This document shows positions 43,855 to 56,586 of a stretch of 64,000 bases of DNA, one piece after another. Position 1 is the stretch's first letter, and the number at the start of each line of letters is the position of its first letter. A model generated the notes under the pieces. It saw nothing but the letters and a program-made list of their open reading frames with translations, searched no databases and had not been told where the DNA came from. Source of the stretch: Hirundichthys speculiger (lineage: Eukaryota > Chordata > Actinopteri > Beloniformes > Exocoetidae); NCBI GenBank assembly GCA_018398805.1, contig JAGFBZ010000290.1, positions 2,790,001 to 2,854,000 on the forward strand, given 5' to 3'. The position numbers and the translations under genes are program-made.

Positions 43855-45425
43855 GAAGTGGAGGGTTCTAGTTTGGTAGTCTCAGGATTTCATCTCTGCT
43901 TTTTGCAGATGATGTGGTCCTGTTGGCCTCATCAGGCAGAGATCTTCAGTTCTCACTGGAGTGGTTCACAGCCGAATGTAAAGCAGCAAGGATGAGAATC
44001 AGTACCTCCAAATCTGAGACCATGGTGCGAACTCTACAGGTCCGCTGTGGTGAAGAGAAAACTGAGCCAAAAGGCAAGGCTCTCTGTTTACCAGTCAATC
44101 TTTGTCAATCAGTGGGTAGTGACCGAAAGAATGAGATCACGGATACAAGTGGTTGAAATGAGTTTCCTCTGCAGGGTGGTTGGACTCTCCCTTAGAGATG
44201 CGGTAAGAAGTTCAGTCATTGGAAAGAGACTCGAGGTAGAGCTGCTGCTCCTTCTCATTAAGAGGAGCCAGTTGAGGTGTTCTGAGCATCTGGTAAGGAT
44301 GCACCCTGGGTGCCTGGAGAGATGTTTTGGGCATGTCCAACTGGGAGAAGACACGAGGCACACCCAGGACATGCTGGAGAGACTAAGGGCCTGATCTTCG
44401 GGCAGATCTGCAATAGCAGCTATTTAGGGATAACGTGTGTCAGGAGAGGCATTCCCCCGAAAAAAAAAGCTATCTTCCACCCTTGCTATATCCTCTTTCC
44501 CCCTTGCGCTACCTGCTACATTATGCATAGGAGTGGTTAGGGCTTTTAACTTATTAAACCAATCAGTGCGTCAGCAGCCATTGCCTTTTAGGGCAGGTTG
44601 TGCTAGCCGCAATCCACTTTTCCAAACCCGTCATGGAGGGAGGATGGGCACAGTGCTTCTCTGTAGATGAGATAAAGCAGCTTGTGCATGAAGTGAAGGC
44701 TGCAGAGGCCAGCCGGTTCTGTGTTGTCCCTTCTGTTCAACACATTTAGGCCTACCTTTCAGACAGGGTGTGTGAAGTGTGCAAGACAGATTGGATCAGC
44801 CTACTTGGATATGTGAAATGCTTGCCAGCATGGACTTGCGTCTCTGAGGGGGCGTTTTAACTGGTGAGCAAGCCGATTTAAGACAATCTGCCATTTTCTC
44901 AAGGGTTCATCTGAGGCTAAATCACGCTTTTTATACAAGAGTTAATTTGAGAGATGGGCCTGTTTGTGCATGTCCATATGTGACCAGGTGGACGCGCATT
45001 AAAGTCATTTGGGTTCGCTCTTGTACGAGCCACTTGGTCGGACCACTCGTAATGCTTTTTCCTAAACCTGCAATGGTACGATACCAAGTTTGAGGAAAGA
45101 AGACACACCCATTGCCACACATAAAAAGTGAGTAAAAAAGTTGGCAAAATGTGTAGCAGCTATAGTAGGCGGAAGATGGCATTAGCGGTTAGCGAAGGTT
45201 CCTGTACATGCAATTTGAGGGTAGCGGCTAGTGATAACAGGTAAGGCAAAGGGTACGATCGGAGGCCTATATATCTCGGCAGGTCTGAGAGCACCTTGGT
45301 GTCCTCTTGCACTAGCTGGAAGAGGCAGATGGGATGAGGGAGGGCTTGGCCCCTCTGAAAGTTTGCTCTGTAAACAGATGATCCACTCTGGTGACCCCTA
45401 CAGTGAAAAGCCAAAAGAAGAAGTA
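43855..45425 (+). pseudogene. RTE/Rex3-like LINE, internally deleted and interrupted
   Basis: The reading begins LLFADDVVLLASSGRDLQFS (RT motif C onward), MRISTSKSETMV, then an internal deletion. It resumes KRKLSQKARLSVYQSIFVNQ, WVVTERMRSRIQVVEMSFLC, RVVGLSLRDAVRSSVIGKRL and HLVRMHPGCLERCF, a wording typical of an abundant fish RTE-type LINE. Coding is split at 44386 by a Harbinger-like element and resumes after 45267 to a tail 'gatgatccactctggtgacccctac' near 45380-45410. Confidence 0.75.
44387..45267. mobile_element. diverged Harbinger-type element related to 29835-31894
   Basis: It shares several blocks with the 29835 element: 'ttatgcataggagtggttagggc', 'aaaccaatcagtgcgtcagcagccattgcc', 'ggtggacgcgc', and the 'gcagc...ggcggaagatggcatt' end region. 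The termini gggcctgatc and (reversed) ggcctccgatc are degraded. TAA/TAT border it. It sits inside the RTE-like LINE. No transposase was seen. Confidence 0.72.
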
Positions 45426-45839
45426 GAAGAAGCAGCAATTTTGTAAATGGAACTTTTTCATCCTATTTTAGATATTCAAATAATTCAGCTTGTCTTTAAA
45501 GGGTCCATCTTTGACAACTCTTACCTGAATAATAGCCAACCTATTTCTAGGGTCCTGGTTCTAGCCAAAATTATAAAAGGAAAAACAAACAAACAAAAAG
45601 CTTACTCTCAGGTGCTTTCTTTCTTGGATGACAATAACACTTTAATTGTAAGAGCAAAGAAAACCATGAACCCTGTTAATGGTAAAAGCATTGACTTGGA
45701 CATCAATAGCGTTTTCTGGAGAAAAAACTTTATCCATCTCTCAATTCTCATCCAACTCTCCCCCCACCCCCGCACAGCCAGTTCTCTGTAAATACTCATC
45801 TACCAAGAGTGTTGTTTTTATCTTTTTTCTAGTATTTAT
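45426..45839. other. unassigned sequence
   Basis: The ORF at 45447-45791 has no recognisable motif. It may be part of the LINE whose tail follows. Confidence 0.3.
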
Positions 45840-45950
45840 TGAGTGCTTTATTTATGTGTGTTTTATGTGTGTGCCTGCCGGGAATTTTGCAAAATTTCGT
45901 TATGCCTGCATAATGACAATAAAGAGACTTGAATCTTGAATCTTGAATCT
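45840..45950 (+). repeat. LINE 3' end with (gaatctt)n tail
   Basis: 'ttttgcaaaatttcgttatgcctgcataatgacaataaagagacttgaatcttgaatcttgaatct' is a familiar fish LINE 3' UTR ending in a short tandem tail. Confidence 0.65.
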
Positions 45951-46094
45951 ATGGTGAGAGAGCACTGGACTGCATGATTAGTTCCAAAAAAAAAAGAAAA
46001 AAGAAAAATCTGTAAACCTGTTGACAAGAAAGCAATGTGTAGTTTTGAAACAGCATTTTTTTTTCCCATTTATCATTTTTTTGATAACATTTGA

Positions 46095-46401
46095 AGAACC
46101 TCATGTCGACAGGATTCTGGTGACATGAGCCACCCCCCGCCTCCGCCCCCCGCTCCCTCGCCTCCATATCTGCTTCCAGGCACTTCCAAAAGTGTTTATA
46201 TAGGTCTGCAGGCAATCTGTCCAATCCTGGAGCCCTACCAAGAGCCATCTGACCCACAGCAGCAGTCAGCTCCTCCAGGGAGATGTTAGCATCCAGGACA
46301 GTTCTATCTGCAGCGCTCAGTTGTGGAATCCCCTCCAGCAGCCTGTCAACACAGTTAGATTCTGTTACACTCCCCCTTGAAAAGGGCATGACAAAAGTCA
46401 A
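46095..46401 (-). pseudogene. L1-like LINE fragment upstream of RT
   Basis: The minus-strand reading LLEGIPQLSAADRTVLDANI, SLEELTAAVGQMALGRAPGL, DRLPADLYKHFW is the conserved pre-RT segment of fish L1/Tx1-type elements. It ends abruptly before the RT core. Confidence 0.75.
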
Positions 46402-47119
46402 CTACATGTTGTCTCATTGCAGCAGGGTTGGTATTCACTGAATCATGGGGGAGGGAGGAAGAGGCATATTATCTGCTGAGGGATGGACCTTTTTCAAAAA
46501 AGAAAAAACGGGAAAGATGGGATCATTCCATATCCCTGATGTTAAACTTTCATCTAACTAAACCCCCATATTTCTCAGTGTAAAATGACTTGTACTGAAT
46601 GTATTGCTGACATACAACTCAAATTTGGGCATTGCCAACTTCCCACCACTGATTAATGCATTAAGAAAGAAATCTCTTTTATTTTCTCCAAACGTCACAG
46701 AAAACCTCCGAATTTAGATAAAAAATACTGTGCTGTAGAAAGTTAAATTGAGATGACAGCATGAGCTGTATTCAATTATGCATGTCATTAATTAATTGTC
46801 CCTTTCTAAAACTGTTGTGCAAAACCCATTTAGTCTCAATCCACTCGATTCATCAGTTACCTGGACCTAAGTGTACAGTTTTGCCTGAAGACATCTGGCC
46901 TCCCCAGTAGCTGCCATAACCAACTCTGAAATAACCTGTCTGTTGAGTGAAATTAAGAGCCCTCTCCTGTTCTGTCTAATGTGAAATTGACTGCACAATT
47001 CAGGCCTCCAATATTACTCATTCATTGTGATCACACAGAATAAAACTGTATTTTTCTAAAATGTATCCCTATCAATGTGCTGAAAATAGGGTTAATATTT
47101 AGCCCAGGACACAATAGAT
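46402..47119. other. unassigned sequence
   Basis: No recognisable gene or repeat. Confidence 0.3.
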
Positions 47120-47613
47120 CAGTGGTGCGCAAACTGTGGTATGCGTACCACCAGTGGTACACAAGCGCTCTCTGGTGGTACGCGGAGAACGTCATGACTT
47201 TCCACATTTTGTCCATATTTTCACTTAAAAAAATCAGAAACATACAATGCATTATAAAAACTTTTCAAACGAAATGTGTAGCTTGAGATAATTAAAATTG
47301 TATTATAAAAAATATTTGTTGCATATTCAGTTGCAGTGCAGATGTAGCAACTTTTGAGTGTGTTTATTTTGCTCTTTATGAGAGTATGAGTATGTAAGAA
47401 TTGTTGGACAGAGTTGTAAATGTCTGATTCAGTAAAGTAACAATTCAGGCAACAACAAATAACCACAATAAGGAATAAACATCTATCCTGTATGTTTAAA
47501 GCTAATTGAGAAGGCATATATGGCTATATTTTAAAATTGGTCATCATGGTGGTACTCAGAGAGCTGAACAGTTTCTCAGGTGGTACGCGGTATTAAAAGT
47601 TTGAGAACCACTG
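47120..47613. mobile_element. hAT MITE, 494 bp
   Basis: The ends cagtggtgcgcaaac and (reversed) cagtggttctcaaac, with subterminal 'ggtggtacgcgg' words on both sides. The flanks caatagat and caatataa agree at 6 of 8 positions. Non-coding. Confidence 0.75.
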
Positions 47614-48089
47614 CAATATAATATAATAATCTGCAAAGGTTAATTACCAAAGGAAAAGACAAAAGCAATGGTCCTAGAGATGCAGTTGTTTCCTCACATC
47701 AATTGGGAAAAGCTTATAAAAGCATTTCTAAAATGTCTAGAATACTACAGTGACATTTTACAGTGAGAATAGTTGTGTAGCAAACTTGAACACAGAAGTG
47801 TCATGGTGTTGGTTGGGCATGACATGCTTTCTTTGTGTTCTTCATTTTCTGAGTGTTTGTTAGTGTCTCCTCTCCCCTGTCTTTAGTCTACCTTGTTTCC
47901 TGTTTTACTTTGAAGGTCTGTCTTGTCTTCGTGGTGTTTACCTTCACTTCCCTTTGGTTCATTTCCCAAATTGTCTGCACCTGCCTCTCGTTTGTTCCTT
48001 TCTGTATTTTGTCTCTTGACCTTTCCAAATGACTCTGCCCATCTTCTTTCCCTGTTCCTGCCTTATTGTCCTGGCACCATTTGTTGGAT
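47614..48089. other. unassigned sequence, possibly LTR-like in part
   Basis: 47850-48080 is pyrimidine-rich and repeats 'tgttccttt/tttccctgttcctg', a composition common in fish gypsy LTR remnants, but no ends were found. Confidence 0.25.
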
Positions 48090-48705
48090 TCTCAGTTAAA
48101 TTTGAAGAACTTCCAAGCATGCATGAATGTTAAAAAAAAAGAAAAAAAAAAAGTCCCCCTCACATTGTTCTGGGAAGCCAGAAACAGCCTGTAAAATATT
48201 GTGGAATACAGATGAGGTGATGGTCAGGGGAGGTGATGTCAAGCCTAGCGTCAGAGGAATGATGATTTGGGATTTTTTATTGTAGCCATAGGAGCTTGGT
48301 ACCTTGCTGTCATTGAGCTGACCATCACCTCATCTGTTTACCAGAACATTTTACAGGCAACTTTGAGGCCATCTGTCTGACAGCTAAAGCTTAATCAACT
48401 GCAGTAGGACAATGATCAGACGCACACCATTAAATCTGTATCAGAATCGCGAGAAAAATAACAGAATCACGCTTAGGGATGGCCTGGTCAAAATCGAGAC
48501 TTCAACCCTGTTAAAGTTCTGTTGCTGGGACCTTAACAGACCTTTTTATAACTAAATGACCAAAAACTTCAATGAACTGGAGCATTGTAAAGAAGAATGG
48601 GCTATTGAATGAATTGCTCCATGTCCATGTGAAAGACTGATAAGCTCATACAGGAGATGACTGCATGGAACTACATTGGGCAAAATAACATTGCAAAATA
48701 ATATT
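48090..48705 (+). pseudogene. Tc1/mariner transposase remnant
   Basis: The sequence follows the central and 3' part of a Tc1-type element: 'aggaatgatgatttgggattttttattgtagccataggagcttggtacc', 'gtaggacaatgatcagacgcacacc' (second catalytic D block, QDN-P-H) and 'gttctgttgctgggaccttaacag' (NPIE-MLW-RDLK block). It ends 'gtgaaagactgataagctcatacagg'. Frames are lost throughout. Confidence 0.72.
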
Positions 48706-48955
48706 CCCTAGGTTATTTATTTATTTTTTTCTCTCTCTCCCCTCTTTGGTTTTGGGCTTCTTTTTGTTTAATTTATAATATCATGGGGAAAAAAATGGTA
48801 CATGCTGTTGTTCCACTATGGTTGCATTTTCCTAAGCAACAATGAGATGGTTTGTACTGTGTTTTTTATACACAAAAAAGAGGAAGTACTAATTTTTTTA
48901 AACGGCTCTAGCTAGTTAAACTCATTTAGTATGCCCCTATATATTTCCAGTAATA

Positions 48956-49310
48956 CAGTGGTCAGCATTGTTGCCTTACAGCTAGAAGGTTCCAGGTTCA
49001 AATCTCAGCAGGGGTCTTTCTGTGTGGAGTTTGCATGTTCTCCCCGTGGTTGTGTGGGTTTCCTCCAGGTACTCTGACTTCCTCCCACAGTCCAAAGACA
49101 TGCACGTTAGCTTAATTGGTGCTTCTAAATTGGCCGTACAAGTGATCGTGAGCGTGAGTGGTTGTTTGTCTATATGTGGCCCTGCGATGGAGTGGCGACC
49201 TGTCCAGGGTGTACCCCTGCCTTTTGGCCAAAGAGAGCTGGGATGGACTCCAGCAGATCCGTGTGACCCTGCATAGATTTAAATGGGGATAGATAATGAA
49301 TGGATGGACA
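48956..49310 (+). repeat. tRNA-headed SINE copy
   Basis: It starts 'cagtggtcagcattgttgcc', with B-box-like 'ggttcaaatc', body 'tctttctgtgtggagtttgcatg' and tail 'gataatgaatggatgg'. Same family as 8216-8605, missing the first bases and somewhat diverged. Confidence 0.82.
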
Positions 49311-49324
49311 TTTAATCAAACAGA

Positions 49325-49355
49325 TTGACTGACTGACTGACTGACTGACTGACTA
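49325..49355. repeat. (gact)n microsatellite
   Basis: About seven tandem 'gact' units following the SINE tail. Confidence 0.9.
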
Positions 49356-49359
49356 ATCA

Positions 49360-50735
49360 TTGATCAGTCAATCAAACCCTTTTCTATGGGATTATTTTAA
49401 ACAGCTGCTCTCCTCAGTAAATACCTCTCACCATTAATATCAAAACAGTTCACCCTCACTTTGTGCATAAGTCACTGAAAGAGGGAGGTAGGTACAGGTG
49501 ACAGTAAGACAACTATGACCCCGTATAACAGGATCATGATTTTACTGAAAAATCATTTGTTAAGATTTGTTATCTTGGATTTGTTTTTCATAACACTGAA
49601 ATATTTCTGTTAATCCAGCAAATCAGCACCAATTATTTCCTGCAGAATCTGCACTTTAAGTACATTTTTCTGCATTGAGGAAATAACCAATGATTTGGCA
49701 AAAGTGTAATCAAAGAAATTATTTAAATCCTTAAGTGTGTATTAATCTCTAATGTGACTCTGAATCTGCAATGGAAGAACAATTAGTGTTAATGTCATAT
49801 TGCATTTACTCAACAATAGTAAGGTCGTAAGTTAAAGCCTGATCAGAATCAGTTGACAAAAATGCTCTGACTAATATCAGTATTTTTCTGCACCTCTTTC
49901 TTTTTCTCTGCACTGACACTTTGGACCATTTAGCTTACTGCATAAGTGTGCCATCTCTTTCCTGCATCATTCCACGGCTGAGTGTGCGTAGCTCATGAGG
50001 GCGGCCGTCCTCCCTCCAGCAAACAACCCCCATTTAAAAATCATAACATTTCACACTGAACCTACTGGTATCCACGTAATAACTCTCCCCATGTTTTACT
50101 CAGAAGAAAACACTGAGTGACTGCAATAGGGAGTTTGAAGATATAAACATCAGAGATTGTGGCTCAGGTGGGAGGCACAGCGATTATTGAGACCTGCAGT
50201 AGTCACCATTCAGTAAAACGCAGCTCACTATCAGCTCAACTACAAAACACTCATCTTGTAGAAAATAGCAACCACACTTTTTTCTACCGAGGAGGCATAT
50301 GGCAGGTTGGTTTATCCACAAGGTCTCTGACAGCATGAAGAACCATTCCAGCATGCATAAAGGGCTAGTCTGAACTCAGACTGTGTCTTAAGGCAGGCAT
50401 GATGTCTCTGCAGAAGAAGATCCAGATTACAAATGTGCTACTGTGTATGTAGAAAATGTCTGACAAGAACAATGCAGGGAAAATTAATTAGTATTAAAGA
50501 CATTCCTTTATAGTTTCTAGGACCCTCTGTAATAGTAATGTAGTCCATCAAAATTGGTCAGAGTTATCCAAATATTTAAATGAGCATGTGGAAAAGCACC
50601 AGTATTCTTTAGGTATTGTAAAAATAGCTTTAATTGTCATCGTGAAAACCAGTGGCCTTTTGTCTAACCTTTACCAAACTGTTTGTTTGTATTTTTTTAA
50701 TCATTTAATTCATTTATTTTTGCTAAATGTCATTA
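49360..50735. other. unassigned sequence
   Basis: No recognisable gene, RNA or repeat ends. Confidence 0.3.
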
Positions 50736-50739
50736 GGAG

Positions 50740-50830
50740 TCTGACCCTGGGCCTCGCTTGGGTTTTTTTCAGACAATATGCTTTTATCTTTCCCTGTGAC
50801 CCCGCACAGGAATAAGCAGGTGGATGGATG
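50740..50830 (+). repeat. SINE/L2-tail fragment
   Basis: 'ccctgtgaccccgcacaggaataagcaggtggatggatg' matches the tail consensus of the SINE family. Confidence 0.5.
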
Positions 50831-51555
50831 CTTCTATTTTTGTAAGTTCTTCCAGAAGCTTCCTGCAGTTCATTCAGTAAAACTTCCTTTTGAGCTGCTT
50901 CCTGCCATGACAGAGTACAGCCTGGGCAGACAGGCTAAATGTAAACCAGAGATGAACAAGGATTTCCTCAGGTTTCATTCGAGTGAAAAGGCACCAAACC
51001 ACCTGAACGGCCATCATAGTATCACTCTCTTTAGTCCATTCTGTTTCCTCAATGGACTACGTACATAGCTATAGTGACAGACCCCTGCTTTTGCCTTGGT
51101 GCCAGCACCTTCATTACCTGCTGCACTGTTATTGCAGTGTTGTTTGAAGTTAACATCCTTGGCCAGTGGTAGAAGGTATGTGATATCTGGTTAAGTACAA
51201 ACTCTAGTAATCTCAAAGGCTATAAAATGTTTATTACCATTTACTGGAAGTTGTTTTATTTATAAGAGCTCTATAAATACATTTGACCTTGGCCTTGGAT
51301 ATTTTAACAGGGATTGCATGGCTTTTGCGTTTAATAGGCCTACTTATTTTCTTATACAGTATGTCATCTGGAATAGCTTGATACACATATTTTACAGTGT
51401 ATTTATATATTATATTTACATATCTTAATGAAAGAGGAACTAAATATTGTCCCTGCTGTCCCTTACTGATGCCAAGACATCCACAAATCTATTGTGACTT
51501 ATACCCTTGCATCTTGCTCTGAGTAATCATGTTCTGAGTAATCATGTGGTCACAT
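50831..51555. other. unassigned sequence
   Basis: No recognisable gene. Confidence 0.3.
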
Positions 51556-51760
51556 ACATCTTCATCCTGACCCTCAGTCTGGAGAAGGTCCCTGTTATAT
51601 GGAAGATCTCCTGCGTGGACTATCTTACAACAGGCTGCAGTATGTGAAACTGCCTAAGTGTGTGTCTGAGGTGGTGGATCTGCAGCACCGGGGCCCCTCA
51701 GGGAAGGTTACTCTCTCTGTTACTCTTCACACTGTATACTTCACTTTACATGGATACTTC
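51556..51760 (+). pseudogene. LINE reverse transcriptase fragment
   Basis: The plus-strand reading LSLEKVPVIWKISC is joined, after a deletion, to NRLQYVKLPKCVSEVV. After a frame change it reads CSTGAPQG..LSLLLFTLYTS (RT motif B). The wording is that of a fish non-LTR element different from the Rex1-like copies. Only about 200 bp survive. Confidence 0.6.
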
Positions 51761-53876
51761 TTATTCATGTAAAGTAAAGCTGGATTTTTACAGCTGAAGA
51801 TGACTCACTGTGTATTAACATCTTTTCTTTGTTTTTGGAGAATCATGTATTCGCACTTACCTTGTTCCTTTCCCGCCATTACGCACATGTTGTCAGTCAT
51901 CAGTGACCTTGTACACAATTTCTTTTGTTTTCACTCATTTCTTGTCAAATAGCCTATTAACACAATTATTCATTTTCAGATCCTTTTCTACATGCATTCT
52001 TTTGTGTTTTTTTTTTTTTTTTTTACTTCAACTCTTTTCAGTTTTTGCCTACTTGTCTCTCTCATGATATTGTTGATAACAGTTGGATTTTACTTTGACC
52101 AAGTAAGGGCTTAAGGGTAACCATTACTATCTTTCTGAAAATTGAGTTGAGAGGGAAAAATAAATCCAAGGTAACATGTAAAATGGGTAAAATGGGTAAA
52201 TTAAACAGGTGATTCCCACTGAAAGACCTAAAATAAATATTTGGAAAATAATAAATTATTTAAATAAAATAAATGAATGAATAAATATGTGTAGTATATA
52301 TTTATTTTCTCACAGTGCAAAACATTATCATTTGATTTTTTCCCAGATGACATGTCCTTCAGTCCAGTCTAGGTATTGTTTGAAAGTTTGTTTGAAAGCC
52401 ACAGCTGTGAAATCTTTCTGCTGGTGTCTGCTGATATTTTTCTAAGCCATAAAAGAGAGAGTGAATGCTGAAATCTGCAGAATTCTCCATAATAGCACAG
52501 AGGGACGCTGTATCATTTCTTTATAGCAGTGGACTGCTGTTTATGCGCCTGTATAATTTCCTGAAATCACACCAATTATAAAAGATCTTTATTATCATAT
52601 TGTTAATAGTAACTTTTTCCTGCAAAATATTTAACAAAGAGCTATCCACCCGGATGAAAGTCATTTGACTTCTAAAAGTTGGCACCAACTTGACTTTTTG
52701 GAGGGACTCTAGACTTTTGCTGAATTATTCCTTCCTCCCTCTCTTTCTAACAAAGGTAATCGGTGCACAGTCTCCAAAATAAGTCCTAGATGAATGGTTG
52801 GATTTCTGTAACAAAAAAAGTTGTGTTTAAGAGAGTCTCAGTCTGTTTCTTCTCTGCCTCCTTCTTACCCCCTTTTTTCTTCTTCTGTACTGAGAAGTTC
52901 AACAGTGACAGTCCCAAAGAGGTAGGGAGAGAAAGGGTTCTCTGTTTTCTTGTTACTGATGAGCACTCCCCTCACTTTGCTCCACTCATCTTTTGATTTC
53001 TGCACCTATCCAACTTCCGCCTGAATAAAAATAAAACAAGTTCCAAAACAGAAGGCACAAATGGAGAATCACAGTTTGAGAGATGCAGCTGAAAATACAG
53101 GCCTTTCTGGTGTGGCCATGCCAAAGAACATTCCACTATTTTCTCTTTGTCACTAAAAATGACACATAAAGACATTATGACATACTGCTCACTGGGCTAT
53201 CTTCAGCCCTGATCTGGAACATGTATGATTAAAATCAAGTGAAATTTTCATGCCTTATTTAACATAGTTTGAATATTGAGTACGCTACAGCTGCAGCCTC
53301 TCATGCACCAGTGTAAACTTTAATGGTCCACAAAAGATTAACATTATGTATTCTAATTTTGTGCTTCAGAGTGAGAAGGCTGTGGTGGAACAGACTTTCT
53401 CTGAGCTGTGAAGCATTAGACCATGCTTTCTTGTAGCTCAGTGGAAATGAAGGCAAAAACAAGCAGCTGGCGCCAGGAAATCTAAGAGGAACCATCCAAA
53501 GAGAAGCATCTGTTTGCTAACCTTTTATTACATGTTTATTCATATAAAAGACAATGAGTCACAATTATTTTTAGAAAAAAACATGGGTGTTTAAGAGTAA
53601 TTAAATGGATTTGGTAGACTGCTTATAGCAGTCATGTAATGTTAAAACATGCAACATGTGGAAAGATAAATAAGCAGCTGTGCTAAATCAACACAAAGGA
53701 ACTTTAACAATTTTTAGCTCAGCTGATCAATGATACCATAAGAGCATAAAAGTCGCTTTTATGGCACTGTCTAAACTCTGGTTCGGTCTCTTCTTTTGCT
53801 TAGTTGTTTTCACTTGCGTAATGACCTTCTCAAGTCTGTTAGTCACCTATGCCATGATATCTATAAGTATTTGTGT
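51761..53876. other. unassigned sequence
   Basis: AT-rich with a T-run near 52008-52024. Small ORFs show no motif. Confidence 0.3.
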
Positions 53877-54012
<136 letters not shown>

Positions 54013-54030
54013 ATACATATTAGAAAAAAA

Positions 54031-54706
54031 ATAATCTTTTACGTTTATGGTCAGTTACATTGTGTTGATACGTTTTAAAATGTGTTTTTGGGGGTTTTTA
54101 CTTCTAAATTTGTGTATTGGAGGTTTTGTAAGAATGTATGTAAAAGAATTTAATGTTATTTCTGATAATTTATGGGTGGTGAATGAGACCTCTAAGCAGG
54201 AAGTGACATAGGTGGAGGAAAAAAGAACAAGGGAGCGATGGGGGAGCCAGATCATGGAGAGGGTGGAGTAGGCTGAGCTGATGTAAAATGTATTTTTTTC
54301 ATAACTCCCAACAAGCAGTTTATATGAAAATGTGCCACAGATCCTCCCAGATTCTCCCGACCTTCTGCCTATCCACAGCAAGCCTTCCATCTGCTGCCAT
54401 TGGACATTTTTTGCCCCGTGGATTGTTTGCCAGGTTCCGATTCTACTCCTACATCAACCACGAGTCCAGCTAGCCCCTCCACGGTGTTGCCACCTTCCCC
54501 AAAGACTCACTGGAATAGTGCATCTTTTCCAGAGCACTCACCAGCCTACCAGCACAGTTTTTCCTGTAGTTTTCCAAAGACTGCTACCTGTTGCCTGTGG
54601 AAATACCTGCCTGCAAAGAAAACTGTAAATAAAGAATTTTCTCGCTACTCCCTGATGTTGTGCTGCACTTGGGTCCTAAAATCTGCTCCTGACACATTTA
54701 TTCTAA
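54031..54706. other. unassigned sequence, possible solo-LTR remnant
   Basis: 54590-54700 ('tgcaaagaaaactgtaaataaagaattttc...cttgggtcctaaaatctgctcctgacac') has the AATAAA plus 'cttgggtcc...ctgacac' ending common to fish gypsy LTRs. The 5' boundary was not found. Confidence 0.35.
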
Positions 54707-55430
54707 TTCCTGGTTTTATTTTGAAATAGCTCCATGGGATTTGATCCCAAAGACTCCATTCCATATCTCCTGTGTTTCTTAGGTCAGTATTCATTTTTTA
54801 CAAGCATCATCTCCAAAACTATCATGTAAAAAATTATTAAAAGCTCAAGTATGTTCTGTACCTCATATATTACTAATTCCTGGTTTTATTTTGAAATAGC
54901 TCTACGGGATTTGATCCCATGCCATAGAGCATCCTATGTTTCATAGGTCGCTGTTCATCTTTCATAAGCATTATCTCCAAGAAATTAATGTGAAAACACT
55001 TGTTGAAAACACATATCTAGTGTAACTCATTTATTACTCATTCCTGGTTTTATTGTGAAATAGCTACATGGGATTTGATCCCACAGACTCCCAGAGACAT
55101 TCCAACACTCCTGTGTTTCTTAGGTCAGTATGAACTTTCACAAGCAGTATCTCCAAGTAATTCATGTGAAACCACTGGTTATAAACACAAGAATGTACTG
55201 TACAATGTGTGTTGCCATATTTTGGTTTTATCTTGAAATAGCTTTATGGGATTTGATCCCAGAGACTCCATTCCAATACTCCTGTGTTTCTTAGGTCAGT
55301 ATTTGTCTTTCACAAGCATTATCTCCAAGATAATCATGTGAAAAAACACAGTATTAAAAACACAATTAGTAACCATACCTTGTTTATTACTTATCCTTGC
55401 TTTTATTTTGAGATACCTTTCCAGGATTTT
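54707..55430. repeat. tandem array, about 163-179-bp unit, 4-5 copies
   Basis: Each unit starts 'tcctggttttattttgaaatagct', followed by 'gggatttgatccca', 'ctcctgtgtttcttaggtcagtat', 'tttcacaagcattatctccaa' and 'catgtgaaaaca'. Unit starts lie near 54708, 54878, 55041, 55220 and a partial one at 55395. Copies differ at roughly one base in six to eight by eye. No frame runs through all units. Confidence 0.9.
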
Positions 55431-56586
55431 AGCACATATATTCAGTTACACATCCCATTTTTTTTCTTAAGGTGCATGCATTTTCTATATTATAATTTCA
55501 AAATTTTGTTTTTTTTAGGTTGTTAAAAAAGTATTTCCAGAAACATGTGTTTTTAATCATTTGAGTATCTTTTTACTTTATTATAACAACCTTTTTTTAA
55601 AAAAAAAAAAAAACAAAAAAGAAATCTGGTGAGATTATCATAATAATGAGAATTGGTGACGGTTTCCTCCCCTACATCAACTTCAACAGAGGCAGACAAA
55701 GGATTAATGTCGTTGTCTTTTTTGCGACACATTACCAACTAACATTCCAGACTGAGACAGTACGTTTTCTTTCAACTTTCGAGCAGAATGCAATAGTGAC
55801 TTGGATTAATCGACCAGGTGCTACCTTTCCATAACTAAGATCAGCTCCATATAGTCACAGGCTACCAATCCAGAATACTTGGGACTACGACGCTCCTGAG
55901 AGGTAAGCAATATTAAATTGATATCTATTTCTACAAGGGATTCATGTAGCCTACCAGATGATCATACAGTTGTGTTTCAGAGTTTGAAATTTACTGTATA
56001 TATTAAAAAAAAGTGCTAATGTAATATTAACAAAACTGTATATCTTGATTTCATACACTTACAGACTACTCTGACATTGTTTCAGGGTCTGTTATGCTGT
56101 TGCCATTAAATATAATGTCCTTAATGTGAAATTTTAAGTCTTATCAGGTGTTCTTGCGTGACATTGTTTCAATTATATTTATATTGCAAGGGCCTGCAAT
56201 GTCATCATGAGATGTACAAGAAAAGGTGGTGCAATACAATCTGTGTATAAGAGCTGGTGGAGAGTACATAATGAGTGAACTAATAAAGTTGAAAACAGCC
56301 AAAAGGGAAACATCTTGGAGCTCCAATATATGGCTTGAGCTTTGTATTCATTTCTTCTCCGTAAATCAAGAGAGGTTGAAAAAATCGGCTCTATGTAGTT
56401 TGGCTGCAAGACAGAAGAGGAGTAAGGACTGCGATCAAACAAATGACCTCATATGTTGATATGCAAGTTCATACAAACAAACAACTAATGTCACAACTAA
56501 ATGTGCATGTGGAAGACGAAGTCTGCCTCAGTAACTTGGTGCATTGATCCACCACCGAGAAAGGCACTGAAAATGAGGATAAAGAG
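55431..56586. other. unassigned sequence
   Basis: No motif recognised. The A-run near 55597-55620 and small ORFs do not support a gene. Confidence 0.3.

Noticed and set aside
47850..48080. LTR of a second gypsy element
   Set aside because: Only base composition suggests it; no TG...CA ends, partner LTR or target duplication.
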